The notes: generated by a model not told the origin, from the sequence alone. Positions 1-12,311 are shown, counted from the first letter of the stretch. The stretch: DNA of 64,000 bases from Madurella fahalii (GCA_029876055.1 CM056874.1:4030001-4094000), one strand, 5' to 3'. Numbers and translations: made by a program.

Positions 1-3000
1 CCAGTTCGGTCCCTTCTCATCATCGGCCGAGACCTGGATACGGAATGCCGTGTCTTGTCTTGACGTTTCCGATGGATGATGGAACCAGAGCACTGGCCTT
101 GGTGATAGTGCCCGCTCCCGCCGCCAAGATCTGACGGCGAGGTCCAAGCACAGCGAAGCGAACGGGCCCTGATGCATTCATGCAGCCACGCCACAGTACC
201 TCAGGAATCAGCATCCGAATCTGGGACGCCCTTGAAGAGAAGCCATTGGCTGGGCCAGCTCGACAGCTCGGCTCCCTTCCCGGAGGGACGAAGCACATTT
301 ACGGATACAGCTTCTTGGGGCCTGGCCGTTGGGAATAATACCAATAATAAGAATAATAATAAGAAAAGGAAGAATAAGAGGGGAGAAGGAGAGAGACCGT
401 GACCTTCAACGTCTGGTTGCCGGATGAAGAATGGCCTAACTGCGCAAGGATTCCATGGGGGCATGCGCAAACAGAGTTTGACGACAGGACCGAGCGTAAA
501 CACCCACATCATTCATTCTTGCCGAGAATGTTTGGCCGCGCGCAAAGTGTCGAAGATTTGTCCGCTCGAAATGGAGCGCAGGAGAAACGGCATGCAATCC
601 GTGGAAGCGATGCCTCAGCATGCTCGTCGAGGTTGGGGCCGGACTTCCCAAAAGGGCCATGCGATCGGCAGGTCGAGGTGAGAGAAGCAGTAGGCAGCCC
701 CACGCCGATCGTCGAGCTCTCTTGAAACCTCGAAACCCGGGGGCGGACACGCTAAATTATTCCGAGCCTCGGCGAATCGCGACAGAGTCGATCTGCGCAA
801 GGGCCGCTGGTGTGTGTGTGAGTGGGTAGGTGGGTGATGGCGGCTTCCGGAGCTCTCGTCGTCCAAGACGGCAGCACAGCTGTCGCGGTCCCATGGCGAT
901 ACCATCTCTACTATCGAGCATGGCCCTGCACAGGAAGGCGAGTTTCTTTTCTTAATCCCGCGCGCCAAATGCCCATGCCCCATCCGATGTGCCATGGGCG
1001 CGTGTTGTTGCGGGTCCGTGCCGAGTCGAGAGCTGGCGCTCGCTCCATACGGGGAAACTTAGGGAGAGACCCAACAGCGCCTGTCAATATCGTGACCGTT
1101 AAGGACCGCGATGTTGGGTGGCAGGGCGCTAATATAGTGATATATCAGGTTACGCAAGCGGTCCTGGCGCTATTTTTGAGCATGCTGTCAACTCCCGTCG
1201 CATCCTGTGCCAACCACAACTAGGCGCTTGCTAGTGGCTTGACTCCCTTGGTTCCCTTGGTTCCCTTGATTCCCTTGATGTCCCTTAATCCATACCGTCG
1301 CCGGGCGGCCCCATGGCCCTGCTCGCTGCCACATGCGGGCATCCCATTCCGGTCGAGAGGAGCGAAACAAGCAAGATGGCCCTTCCCTTCTGGTCTTTCC
1401 TTTGATGGTTTTAGGATGGCCGTTAGGTTTCGAAGCCCCCTGCAGGGTTGCTGCAGCCCTGAGAGCCGCAGACGCCTGCAACGTCTTTTGGCCCCGGATT
1501 GGCCCATCTTGTCGCCGTAACGAGCGGCCGAATGTAACCGTCTCGTGTCGCCAAGCAGGCCACCTGATGGGTTGTCGATTTGGACACGGCTCGTGAAGCC
1601 CATCGGGCGCGCACAGGCTTGGGGCCCCCGTCGCGGCCCGCGTCCCCCGGCCCCGGACGCCGAGGTCTGAGGGCAACGAGGGCATGAAGCTCGGTGACGG
1701 ATGCAATCGGCGGTTCCGCGATGGCCCAAACGTCGAGCGCTTCGCCAGCCGAGTCGTCTCGTCACCCCTGCAGCGAGACTCGGGAGAGGCGTTCTGGGCT
1801 GCGGGGGGGTCACCCTGTCATGGATCAGCCGGGAGAGTCGTCTTTGCATCGCCATTTGCTGGCGAGATTGGCCATGGTTGAGACGATGCAAAGCAGTCCG
1901 AAATGCAATGGGATGGGATACCACACAGCATGGTACAAAGATGCGGCACAGATCGCAGGGTGCATGCCGCGCGAGCAGGGAGGGATCTCGCAGCTGCAGG
2001 GATGAAAAGCTGCAATGTAGCCCAGGCACGTTGCTTCTTTTCGGTTTCCTGCAACATCTTACTAGGACTGGCTGCAGACCCTCACCTACATAAGTGCATG
2101 TTGCCTACATCACCTACACTGCCTGACCCGGGTACTTTGTATGTCCTGCAGATATGTGCTGTACTGCATTGTATGTACAGGATTGAGCAGGACAGGACAG
2201 GACAGGACAGTCTAGTTGTGTCGTTGCTCATACTTGGGGTTAGATGCTGAGGCGCTTCCCCATCCCACCAGTCAAATGGAAACATGACTTGTGCAAAGAA
2301 CGGCCCGCTATGACGGTACCATACCGATGCTCCGTAGCACTGTACACAGGAATCAATTAGCTCCCTGGTTTGCATAATATGCAAAACATCGCGCATCCCG
2401 CACACACCAAAACAGCAATGAATCAACCCCTCACCCCGCTGCTGCTCGGCCAGCCATTGCGGGGTCCGTCTGCGGAGGTATCCAGACTCGCAGAAGCAGC
2501 ATTGAGAAGTTAGATGCGCTCAGACATTCACACGGTCGAGTTCTCGTGGGCTTTCGGGCCTACTCTGGAGACCGATGGGAAAGTCCAGCGCCTCATCATA
2601 GCCACGCCACCCCACCAAAACCAAACCCGAACAAACAGATGCGGCCGAGATCTGCGACGAACAGACAAACGAGATCCCTCAGCCAAAGGCTCCTACCGTT
2701 GCGTGTCTCCTCAGCGCCGAGCTTGGTAATCTCCCAACCCAGTCATATCGTGCTGTGTGTATCGTACAGTACAGGCACGTGCTCCTCCGCCAGCAGCACC
2801 AGTCTTCAGCCGTTGGCACACACTCCACACCGTCCCTGCCAAGCCCTAGAGACTTGTGGAGACAGAAAGTCGGCGTTTGGAACCACGCCATAATCTTCCC
2901 CCAGTCGAAACGTGGGATCTTCCGCGGATGCCACTTGACCTTGTCCACCGGACCATGTCATCCACCACCAAATTCGCAGCCCAACATTGCTCCAATGGCG

Positions 3001-5173
3001 ATCCGCCGACACCTGGGCCAGGTTCCACAGCACAACCGCAGCTCCATCCCAGACTGGTCGGATGGCTTTGCCAATGAACGCCGAGACCTGGGCATTCATC
3101 GGCATCAAACAGTACGGAGCCGTCAACGGGGATCGAGGCTCCGACGCAGTCCGTGTCCACCGGGCCCTCTCCCGGGCTCGCGCCTTTGTCGGCAGTAATA
3201 TCGGCAAAGCCGGGAGGCGCCATGTTATCTCCGTCACATGCCATCAGTCTACGCAAGATCTCTCCTCGAGCGCACGCCCACAAATATCTCATCGAGCCGG
3301 CGCCGTCACAACCAAACCCAAAACCGGGTTACCGTGCCCCGCCCTCCAAGCCCGGGACCCGGAGAGGCCGGCCGCTCTACTACGCAGTAGGTTTAGCTTC
3401 CCAAACAGAATCATCCCTGCGCCATGCGATCACATCATTACCTAGCAGTATCCTCCCCAGCTTATTTCCTCGCCATTCCCGACTATACTAAAACGCAACA
3501 AAAAAAAAACCTCCGAGCCCTTGCTCACAGCGGGGAGCAGAGGGGGACAGTCGTAACCCTAATGTTAGTGTACAAGACGCGGTGCCTTAGTGCACGCTAT
3601 GGTCCCGCGGCGACTTCGGCAGCGGACCCCTGTCACCCCTTTCCCTTTTTTCTTCCCGCATCACACAACAACCGCGACTGTCTTGCCACTTCGGGTAGGC
3701 CCAGTGTCGCGGCAGCGCAATGTACCGTAACAATCCTGTCTGTCCCCCACGTCAGACAAAAGCTCCTTTAGGCAAGCACGTCGGACGAGGATGGAGCGTG
3801 GGGGGGGGGGGGGAAGGGGGGTGTGTTCTTTTCGGGACGGTGACCGTTGCGCAGCACATGGACAGAAGCTTCTACGCAGAGGAACTGACTCATCGCCCTC
3901 TCTTTTTTTGCGCGGCAGAAGCCGACGCCTGCTCTACGTGTAGAAGCTCGAGACGGTCATCTCGCTAACGCCCGCCAAAGGCTTGGATGCTATGGATTTG
4001 TGTTAGTGATCTGACCCGCTGTGGCTTCAGGGTCCCTACCCGATCGGTACATCTGGCATAGCGGTAAAGCCCAGTTTCCTTTAATAGCGGAGGATTTTCC
4101 GGCCAGGTTCACCCCACCCCCTTATTCCGCATTGACGAGGGCTGATTTTGCTGGGCTCAGCTGTTTTCCCCCATGTTCTTTCTTCTCCACATTATGCCAG
4201 GGGCAAGGATAGTGTAGTGTTAGACGGATGAGGAACAAAACACCACTTCGTAACAATCATGGCCCTATCGGAGAGATCCGCATAGTATGAATCCAGCCCA
4301 TGCCGGGATTCTCCTATTAGGCAGAGGTCTGTGTTGATGTTCCTGCCGGAAGCCGGTCGGAAACAAGAGAGAGGGAGGGGGGAGAGAGACTAGAGAGAAT
4401 CGTATCGACTTGGCCGCCGGGTCTCCGTACCCACGCTAGGCAGTATTGGTATAGTAACTACCGTGCTTTAGGCACGTCATATCCAACCCGGAGTGGCCAC
4501 GCTGACAAGGCAGCGCACCGTCGGTACTTGTACTCCAGTGGGGCACAGGAGGCTCACATGCGCAAAAAATCGTGCCATGAGCCCCATCCGTAATATCCAA
4601 TCTCTTGCTTAGCCATCAATCCGTCATCCTCCTGTCAAGCGGTGTAGGCGCTACATGCTCGGCATTTGAAGGTTCCGCTTTAGAATGTAATGAGTATGTG
4701 TGAAACGGAAAGCTTGTACACACATACTAGTACTTATGTAGGTAGTTCTGGGGGTGGAGGAAAATATCCCATCTCACCCCCGAGAATGAGCGACACCTCG
4801 TCTCACTCCAGGTGGTTAAGGGGTGTTGTACCTTTCCATCGAAGTTTTTGTGCCAAGAACCGATTGTGGACGGCGAGCAAAAACAGAACTGCATTCAAAC
4901 CATGACTGTAGGTTGCAAGTGCGGCGGAATTTTATGCGCTCACGCACAACGCTCTACATATGGCTCATCAAAGTGAAGCACGGTGGTACTTTCGCAAATT
5001 CTCTCATCATAATAATGACCGGTTGGCATTTTACGGAATCCCGTACGGCAAAATAAACATGCATGAGGGTATATAATAAAAACGAGTGGCAGTATTGGCA
5101 AGCGTGAAGCAGAATATGAAATCTCCTCAGGATGACCATCGACCAACAAGTTCACCCGAACTTCAACGGACTC
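1..5173. other. gene-poor left flank, no gene recognised
   Basis: Only short, arginine- and proline-rich ORFs occur, overlapping on both strands without conserved motifs, and I could not assemble a multi-exon gene. The largest is a minus-strand frame of about 269 codons at 1220-2029, whose composition looks like translated non-coding DNA. A tryptophan-rich minus-strand frame at 2806-3237 (143 codons) looks more protein-like but is not recognised. The stretch also holds small tandem repeats (listed separately) and a 14-nt G run near 3800-3813. Confidence 0.6.
1244..1289. repeat. 9-bp tandem repeat, TCCCTTGRT units
   Basis: Four consecutive 9-mers (TCCCTTGGT twice, then TCCCTTGAT twice) run from 1244 to 1279. 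A fifth degenerate copy ends at 1289 after a one-base offset. A simple minisatellite in non-coding DNA, likely length-polymorphic. Confidence 0.85.
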
Positions 5174-7822
5174 CTATCCCTCCAACTTAGCAGTGTCGGA
5201 ATCGTCCCGGGCTCGTGATACAGCTCCGAGTAATATCTGCGACAGCCGGTCCTTGAAAGGTTTATCGATAACCTTTGGGCTGTCCCACGGGCGCGTATCG
5301 ACAATCTGAGATGGAGAACCGCATCAGTAATTGCTCGCGCCATCACGCATCCCGCATTTGGACTCACATCTCGGACGCCATGCTTTTCCCTCAGCGAGTC
5401 GTCCAGCGTTTTCAGCCACCTCGCCGCATCATCGTCCTTGCCAATCTGCAGGAACTGGATGCCCACCTGGCTGGGAAGTGCGCTGAGCTGGTCCAGCCTC
5501 TTGGCCGCACTGACAATGACACTCTCCACCCCCTCCTTGTCGTCGGCCGCGCCGTCGGTGATGACGATCAGGTTCAGCATCTTGGGCATCTTCACTTTCG
5601 GTTTGGAGCGGTCCCGCAGACTGTTCTTCCACTCCTCAAACCGATCAATGTATGGGACCAATATGGCCCAGAGCGCGTTGCTGACGTAGGTTCCGCCGCC
5701 TTGTTCGTCGGGGCCCACCTCCTTCGTCAACAGGTCGAGGACCCGCTGCCCATCGGTGATGCCGTCCTCGTCCTTATGGTCTTGGATGAAGAAGCGGACT
5801 TCCACCCCGTCTTTGTCGTACTGGCATACAATATCGACCGTGTGCCGAAGGCTGTCAATGAGTTCCTCCCATCGCGATCTCCCTCCGTCGCTGTCCGTCA
5901 CCACCATCGATCCCGTATCGTCAAGCAGGAATACTGTGTCAAACTGGCCTAGCAAAGAGAAACTGCTTTTGTGTTTTTCCCCGTCGTGAATTGGCCGGAC
6001 GAGGTCATCGAACTTGACAGGTGACACATCCGGAACTTCATTCCAGCATGGCTCGTTTGGCCACGCATTCTCCGTCATTTCCTTGGTCATTATGCTGGAG
6101 CGAACAACCATGCGTTGCGTTATGTTTACGGATAGCCCCGAGGTCTCGTCTTTGTAAGCAGGCAAGACGGGCTCGGCGGCTTGAAGGAGCGTGCCAGACA
6201 ACCCTGGATATGGCGGCGGTAACGTGTGGGATTTGCGTAAAGGCTCCGGCCTGAATAAAGGCAAATCTGGACCATTGACGTTCCCGAATGTGATGGGGTC
6301 AAGCGCCGGCAGAGTATCTTGGATCAGTCGAATCATGGCTTCCGAAACTCGATGGTAGTTTGTGCAGTGACGGTGCTCAAACTTGACCATGGTCCTATGG
6401 TCTCCATCAATCCCGATGGTCCGCGCGTTGAAGGAGCCGGTTGCTGAGTCGGGTTTCGTCACCTAGTTTGTAGGTAGTTGCGTCAGCTATCATTACTCTT
6501 GAATCACCACCGAAGGAGCCAGCGACATGGGTTGACGGAAACGCATACAAATTTGATGTTGAACATGGGCGACTTCTCGTACCCGATGATGATAGGGAAG
6601 CCCGTCTCAGGATGGCTTCGTAGCTGATTGAATTTGCCCACAAGTTCTGCCAGTACGTCCGATTTTGTTCTCAGGCTGTCGATCAAGGTGTCATTACCGC
6701 CGAGCACTTTGACGAACTTGTGCGCAAAGTTTGCAATTTTGGAGCCCTCCTAAATTGAATCAGCTCTCGCCCAACCCATGCCACCCGAAGCTAGACGCCA
6801 GCCTAGAAACGCAACCAGTCGAAGATAGACAACTTACAAACGGGGTCCCAAAGAATATTATACCCTTGACCAAGCATTGTCCCTTCTGGAAGAAAACCTT
6901 TCTGTAATGGCTCTGCTCTTCGGGTATGGAGGGATCGCCGCGCAAGGCATGAATAAGTGCCTGTGGTAATTAGCTCATCAGCAGCAGCGAACCGCCAACC
7001 AACTCTTAGGAATATCTGCACACCTGACAAGTGACGAGTCCACCAAGACTGTGGCAGGCGAAGTACATAGGACGGTCACAATCCTGTTGAAACGACTTAG
7101 TTCATCCGAATGGGAATAGCATCGTTTTGTTGCTATAATTAAATCTGCCTTACCTCGGGCCGGTCCGTCCTGACCTTCTCGAGGAGGTCCTCGGCAGCTC
7201 TTTCAATGGTCGTTGTCGATGAATGGGTTCGTTGCGCATGAGCGTTGTAGCCGATAGTTGAAATACGAGCAGCGAGCTTTGGGCCCTCCGGGTCATTAGG
7301 GCGCCGGGGCCGGTTAGGAATATCCTTAGCAAGAAAGTCTCGCGGCCACATGCGAGGGGGGCTTTTATTCAAAGTCCAGGATCCAAAGGCATGCCCACCG
7401 AGGCCGTGGATGAAATACAGACTTGAAGCCGGCGTGAGGATGAATGTCTTGACACGAAAAAGGCGGCGCACAGGGGTGCACACTCACTCAAACTGAGGAT
7501 CTTCATCTTCGGCCAGGGTTGTGACGCCGAGGAACTCATCACTCACAGCGATTTGAGAGTCGACGACAGCGGTCTTTGGTTTCTGCGGAAAGAATTTTGA
7601 GAGGTTGAGACTGTCACGCAACTCACGGCATTGGCTGTCGCTATCCTGCCGCACTGTAACGACGGTATACAGCGAAGGCCTGTTCGGGTCTTTAACCAAG
7701 GGGCCAACTAGGGGCTGTGCGTTTGTGAATCGCCGGTTGATGTGATCGCGTACGTCCTGCGCGGTAGTCCCCAGAGGGAGATCGCGCACGGTGAGCGTCA
7801 GATAGTGGTTCCGGCCCATCAT
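5174..7822 (-). CDS. SesB-like alpha/beta hydrolase fused to a von Willebrand factor A domain
   Basis: Seven exons join in frame to 737 residues: 7488-7822, 7154-7421, 7024-7083, 6838-6960, 6549-6749, 5368-6462, 5174-5305. Introns are 62-88 nt with GT..AG ends. Residues 1-111 form the small N-terminal region usual in this family. Residues 113-351 are the hydrolase: oxyanion segment FIHGLGG, nucleophile Ser213 in ACHSLGG (Cys replaces the first Gly of GxSxG), GTPF at 259-262, and probable catalytic His351 in DGDHRTM. After a linker, residues about 503-720 are a vWA fold with a MIDAS-type DDTGSM (510-515), a Thr near 587 and Asp632 in ITDGAAD. Fungal SesB hydrolases usually sit before NACHT or NB-ARC repeats; here no nucleotide-binding domain is seen. 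A role in membrane or lipid hydrolysis and non-self response is inferred from the family, not shown. The start at 7822 is the first Met of the exon; a second Met follows directly. Confidence 0.88.
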
Positions 7823-9569
7823 GAGAACGGTTTAGCAGCTACGAGGAATAGAAGCCGAAAGTTGGCGTTTGAAGAGGTCGTGGAGTAGAGAAGTTATCCA
7901 AGGCAGTACGATGTTGACCCGGGCCAGCTTGACTTTTTTAGTTCGGGAGATGATGCTAGAGCCTCATTTTTGTGCATGGCTTCGACTGGTTTCGCATGCG
8001 CGGCAGAGAGGGCAATACGGTCGTGTCAGTTCGGGATGCCGGTTCCTAATCCCAGTCCAAGACGTTCAGATGATTTGCATGATAGAGCCCGATTTGATGA
8101 TCTTCGCGGTCAGATGCTCTCCATAGGTACAGCCAGAGGGACACATCCGACCATGATGGGCTGCTCTGCAGGGTATTTCCAAGATGAGGAGGAATTGGGG
8201 GCAAATCAGGCTGTGCCATGTCACGAGCCTGGACAGTTGCACTGGTTCGTCCAAGTGCCCAAACCACTGGCGCGGGGACTGCGTGGCGCCGCGAGGTAAA
8301 GGGCGATGGCTTTGGAGGGTGCGAAGTAAAGCGGTGGGATTGGAAGTGAAGGGTAGCAAGAAAATGCAGAGATTGGGCTGCGGGCAGGATATCCGCTATC
8401 TTGTCAGGCATCATTTGACGACTCGAGACAACCAATGATCACGGAAGGCTTGCAGCGCACCAGATATGCAGGGTACCTTGATTGACCACCCAGCCTTGCG
8501 GGTTTGTTTTGCAGAATACTTGAGCCGCGGGGGGGGGGGGGGGGTGCGAGGACTACGAAGATATTGATACGGTACATCGGTAGGTATTTATGAAGCCGCT
8601 CTTCTCCAAGGAACGACCCGAGCCGCTGCAAAGGTACACCCGGTTGCTCGCAGCGCTGCGATTTGTGGAGCAGCGGCTTTTGATGGCACGTGTGCTTTGG
8701 GACTTTCCAGATCAGCGCGGTTGCCGACTTATTTTACCATCAGGCAGGGACGACTGTCACGAGGCCTTCAGCTGCCTCCATGTAATTATTAACCTGGGCT
8801 TATCTGCCGAGACGGATTGACAGCTCGCGGACCGGACTTGGTCGAGTCGTTGGGCGTTGGCTGCCCAACGCCGACATCAATAATTCGATTATCTTCCTTT
8901 CTGGACTGGCTTTTAGCATGTTCCCCCGCAAATCATGTTTGCGCCGAGTTACCGTGAGGCGGCGACGGTGGCTTGATTTGAAAATCGTCCCGTCGGCACG
9001 AGGTAGTGCAGTACATCGTCATCATTGCGCCCTCATGCCCGCTCGCCTACCGTCACTCGCTCAATGATTTGCTCATGCACTCCCGTCTGTCATTGGCCCA
9101 TCACGTCTTCAAGTGAAACATCTCCGCACAGTCGCACCACCGTATTGGGGTCGGTCACTGAGCTCACCCCCGCCAAGCGCCAACACACCGAGCCGGGCTC
9201 AGTTCTTACCGTGACAAGGGTTTCCGGGTGCAACGGACCTCTCATTACACTCCTGGCCACGCCTTGCTCCCGAAGGGCTAGGCTAATTGAGCCAACCAGC
9301 AACCTAATTCCCATATAAGCCCGAGACCATAATCAGGCGAGTGAGCAAAAACCGAAGTAATAATTTTAATTATAATTTCTTATGTCTTAGCTAGACCATT
9401 TTGCAGTTCTTCCTGCGGGCATGGATGCATACGGACGTAGTATTGACTTTGTCTTTGAAGCGATTGAGAATATGTGACCAGGGGCCAAGGGATGGCGGGA
9501 TAATGAGTAGTGCCGTCGCTCCCTCCCCAGTTGGTATGGTTCAGTGACGCGTCAAATAGTATCCCCTTC
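7823..9569. other. intergenic region upstream of the SesB-vWA gene
   Basis: No gene is recognised. It holds the putative promoter of the minus-strand hydrolase gene and the 3' flank of the next minus-strand regulator. A 129-codon minus-strand ORF (8046-8435) ends about 220 nt before the hydrolase start and could be an upstream ORF, but it has no known motif. A run of 16 G lies at 8529-8544. A 76-codon plus-strand ORF at 8590-8820 is not recognised either. Confidence 0.5.
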
Positions 9570-11820
9570 CTAATTCCTCACGTCTTCCTCGCGGTCCCCT
9601 GTGATGATCGGTTCCCAAGACATAAACATATCCGACATCCAGCCAAGGTTGTTTAGAAAGCCCGGGCTCCAACTAGGATCCATCATGCTTGCGTCAATGT
9701 TCTCGGTCGTAGGTGCTGCGGTACCGGCCCGTTCCGGCGCAATCTTCGGCTCCCATGCCGCCCGGATGGAACGGATGGAGATAGCGGCATTGCGCATGAT
9801 ATCCGTACCGTCGAGAAGGTCGTTGATTAAGCCCGCCTCGGCAGGGACGCGGTTAAAGCGTGATGCAATCTCGTCTATGAGTTGGGCCAAGTCGATTGCT
9901 TCCCGGACTACGGCCCTATCCCAACCTGGCTCCTCGAGCACGGTCAGACGATAAAGACAGGTCAGCACATGGGAGAGCTGGGACCAGATGAAGAAGCTAA
10001 AAAACACGTAGTGCGCCGGCTCTATACGCAAGAAGATGTCGACCCAGGATCGAGCGGTTCCCAAGCAACCGCTCAACATGGCTAACCTCCACCCGTCGGA
10101 ACCAAGCGACTCAGATGGCGCTTGAGACAGACCGATGCTGTAGATTCCGAGTTCCGTGTCGAGTAGGTTCAGCTGAACGAGGTCTGATAGCGAAAAAGGG
10201 GACGGTCAGCGGGTGCCACTTCTCGCAATTCTAGCGTAACGAGGGCCACGAACCGTTGTTTTGTATACTAGCCGGCAGGAGCCGCTTGAGCTCTTCGGTT
10301 TGCGACTGAAGGGCCTTGACCTGGAATGTTTGTAGCACCCTGAGCTGTTCTGATGGCTGTAGATGAGGGTATTGCTGCATGCGCGCTTCATTGGCAATCA
10401 GCTTCAATCTGGCCATGGCGATAAGTATGTCGTCGAGGGGAGCCTCCTGGGCTGCTTCCAGAACCTTCACGTCTTCGTCCATCTGGGGGGTCCAGCTTAG
10501 CGCGTCGACCATCCGGCCAAAGCAGCAGGCCCGAAACGTGGATACCCTGGCAGAATGTGAGAAAACCCCTAATTCCCTCAGCATAGCTGCATAGACATGG
10601 GGATTCAACTCACTCCGAAGTGATCAGATATGCTGCAAGGACAGCGCGCCGCATCTCCATTGTACGGGCGACGTTCGTTGGGAATCTCAGCATATACCCT
10701 TGTCCCCTAAGACAGGACAATGGATGATACTCGTCCGGCCTTCGAGGGGCTCTGTCCAGGCCCAAGTCCTGCACAACGCCGCTGATGAGGTGGCTAAATA
10801 TGGTTAAGAACAAATTATGCGGACCGAGATGGCAGTTCGCCCAGCCCATGTAGGCAAGGAGGCCAAGGAGAACATCAAGACTCCTCTCATGCTGGACGAT
10901 TAACTTTTCGGCGAAAACGCTTCGGATTTTTGCCCCGAGTGCCTTTTGCCGTGATGCCGATTTGGTTGCCATGCCCAGGATGCATAGCCATAGGACCGGG
11001 CGATCTTGCCGCATCCGAGCCGCTGTCATCGATGCCGGGATGTACACGAACGGAAAGTGATTCAGCGAGGCTCGGAAAATCCGCAGACACTCTTCGGCCT
11101 CTGGTTCCGACATGTCTTCCGGGTTGTCCGATGGTGCCATGGACGCGGGAAAGCAATGGCTCGCATGCTGGTGCGCTGATGCCGCTGGTGCCGCTGGTGC
11201 TGCTGGTGCCGCTGTCGTGGGGAGACATGCATGTGTACCTGCAGTCAAGGAGGTATTCGACGCAACAGACTGGCTCTTTTTGCGACAGTCAGTAACCCCC
11301 CGGCTTTCTCGTTACACGCCCAGAATGCATGTCATATAGATTACGTGGTAGTGCTTGCGCTGTGAGACACCACTCGAATCCCGGCTTATACGCGAGCTAC
11401 AAGAGGAATCGATCATACCGAATTCAGGGTCTTATCGCTAGCGGCATCTTGCGGCCTGCCGGTTGCTGACGACTCGGCGTTGCTAGCCGACGAGGTGTTT
11501 GATGAGATTGTGGTCGGTAGCGTCGACGATTGGAGCAAAGAGACAAGACTGTCTAGTTTGGCCTCGAGCTCCCTGGTTCGGGAATGGGCCTTCTTGCCGG
11601 CTTGTTTGAGCCGGCTACCGGCCGGCGACTTGCAGTCTCGGCCGCGACGGACGCACCTCTCACAAGCGCCGCCGGAGGGCCGACGCATGCATTTGCATTT
11701 TGCTCGCGAGCAGTTAGTGCAAGCCTGTCCGTAGGGCGCAGGATTGGTAAACTCCGACTCGCTCCCTAGCGCTTGCATTGCAGAATTGGAGGTGGAGGGT
11801 ACGCCTACAGGAGTTGGCAC
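9570..11820 (-). CDS. Zn2Cys6 fungal-specific transcription factor (cassette regulator)
   Basis: Four exons join in phase to 654 residues: 11419-11820, 10614-11269, 10254-10546, 9570-10183. The zinc cluster has Cys34, 37, 44, 53, 56 and 63 (C-x2-C-x6-C-x8-C-x2-C-x6-C), plus an extra Cys42. It is followed by a basic stretch and a short coiled coil (about 75-98). An Ala/Pro-rich linker encoded by GCN repeats leads into the regulator middle region from about residue 190 (CLRIF..HFPFVYIP, then RPVLWLCILGMATKSASRQ). The 149-nt first intron and two introns of 67 and 70 nt fit the phases. The last has an unusual GTTCGT donor but a good CGCTGAC branch site, and its splicing restores the family-like NNDLVQLNLLDTELGIYS reading. 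It is divergent from an MFS exporter with about 490 bp between the start codons, which suggests it controls that gene and itself. Confidence 0.86.
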
Positions 11821-12311
11821 GGATTCAAGGAAAACGACGGAAGTCCGAAAGTTTGAGGCGGCGTCCAGTTCTGCTGCGCCTCAAGGAGCATGGCGGAATT
11901 CACGGGATTGCGGAATTCCTGGTTGCGGGATTCGCCAATTTCCGGGGCAGGGAACGCTGTGGGCGTGTCTGCCTGGACATCCAGGCTGTGCCGCTCTGCT
12001 GGAGGATCGTTGTCTGGGCACTTGGATGGGCGAGCCCGAAGGCGGCTTTACGTCGATCTTGACTTTTAAGATGCAGAATCCCGAAACCCGATAATTGATA
12101 GCAAGGAGGAGAAGGGGCCTGAATCCTCAGACGACCCTCCCATTTTGAAATAAGTATGTATAGATAGGACCTTAAGGCATTTAATGCGGCGTTCCATTCT
12201 CAAATCTCAATCAACCAAGCTTTGATTTTGTGTGCCCGGGTGTTGCGATTTGATTTCCATCTCGTTTTGTTCGTTTCTAGTTGCGCTCCTTTGTTATCGT
12301 TCACCTTCAAA
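11821..12311. promoter_or_regulatory. divergent promoter of the regulator/exporter pair
   Basis: The 491-bp region separates the start codons of the minus-strand Zn2Cys6 regulator and the plus-strand MFS exporter, so it must carry both promoters. It contains a tight group of CGG-headed elements (next entry), the triplet class that zinc cluster proteins bind, and a CCCGAAACCCG stretch near 12080 that also has CGG complements. A pyrimidine-rich leader with short C/T tracts precedes the exporter ATG, as is usual for fungal 5' leaders. Confidence 0.6.
11893..11933. promoter_or_regulatory. cluster of four CGG(A/G)ATT elements, putative zinc-cluster binding sites
   Basis: Two copies of GCGGAATTC (11893-11901 and 11910-11918) and one GCGGGATTC (11925-11933), with a further CGGGATT at 11903-11909, lie 73-113 nt upstream of the regulator ATG and about 380-420 nt upstream of the exporter ATG. 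The copy at 11910 extends to CGGAATTCCTG, close to an inverted CGG pair. Function as an operator is inferred from spacing, repetition and the adjacent Zn2Cys6 gene. Confidence 0.45.

Noticed and set aside
1220..2029. Minus-strand ORF of about 269 codons
   Set aside because: Arg/Gly/Pro-rich with no domain-like blocks; it spans the 9-bp tandem repeat, which it translates as KGTKGTKG-type repeats. Looks like non-coding GC-rich DNA.
5275..5952. Plus-strand ORF of 225 codons
   Set aside because: Lies antisense to the vWA exon of the hydrolase gene, whose motifs and splice phases are clear.
8046..8435. Minus-strand ORF of 129 codons upstream of the SesB-vWA gene
   Set aside because: No known motif and no splice path that joins it in frame to the gene; possibly an upstream ORF, not enough to call.
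10587..10613. A 27-nt intron in the Zn2Cys6 regulator (GTGAGT to CTATGCAG)
   Set aside because: Too short for fungal splicing. Using the acceptor at 10547 gives a 67-nt intron and the family-like sequence TSEVSTFRACCFGRMVDAL.
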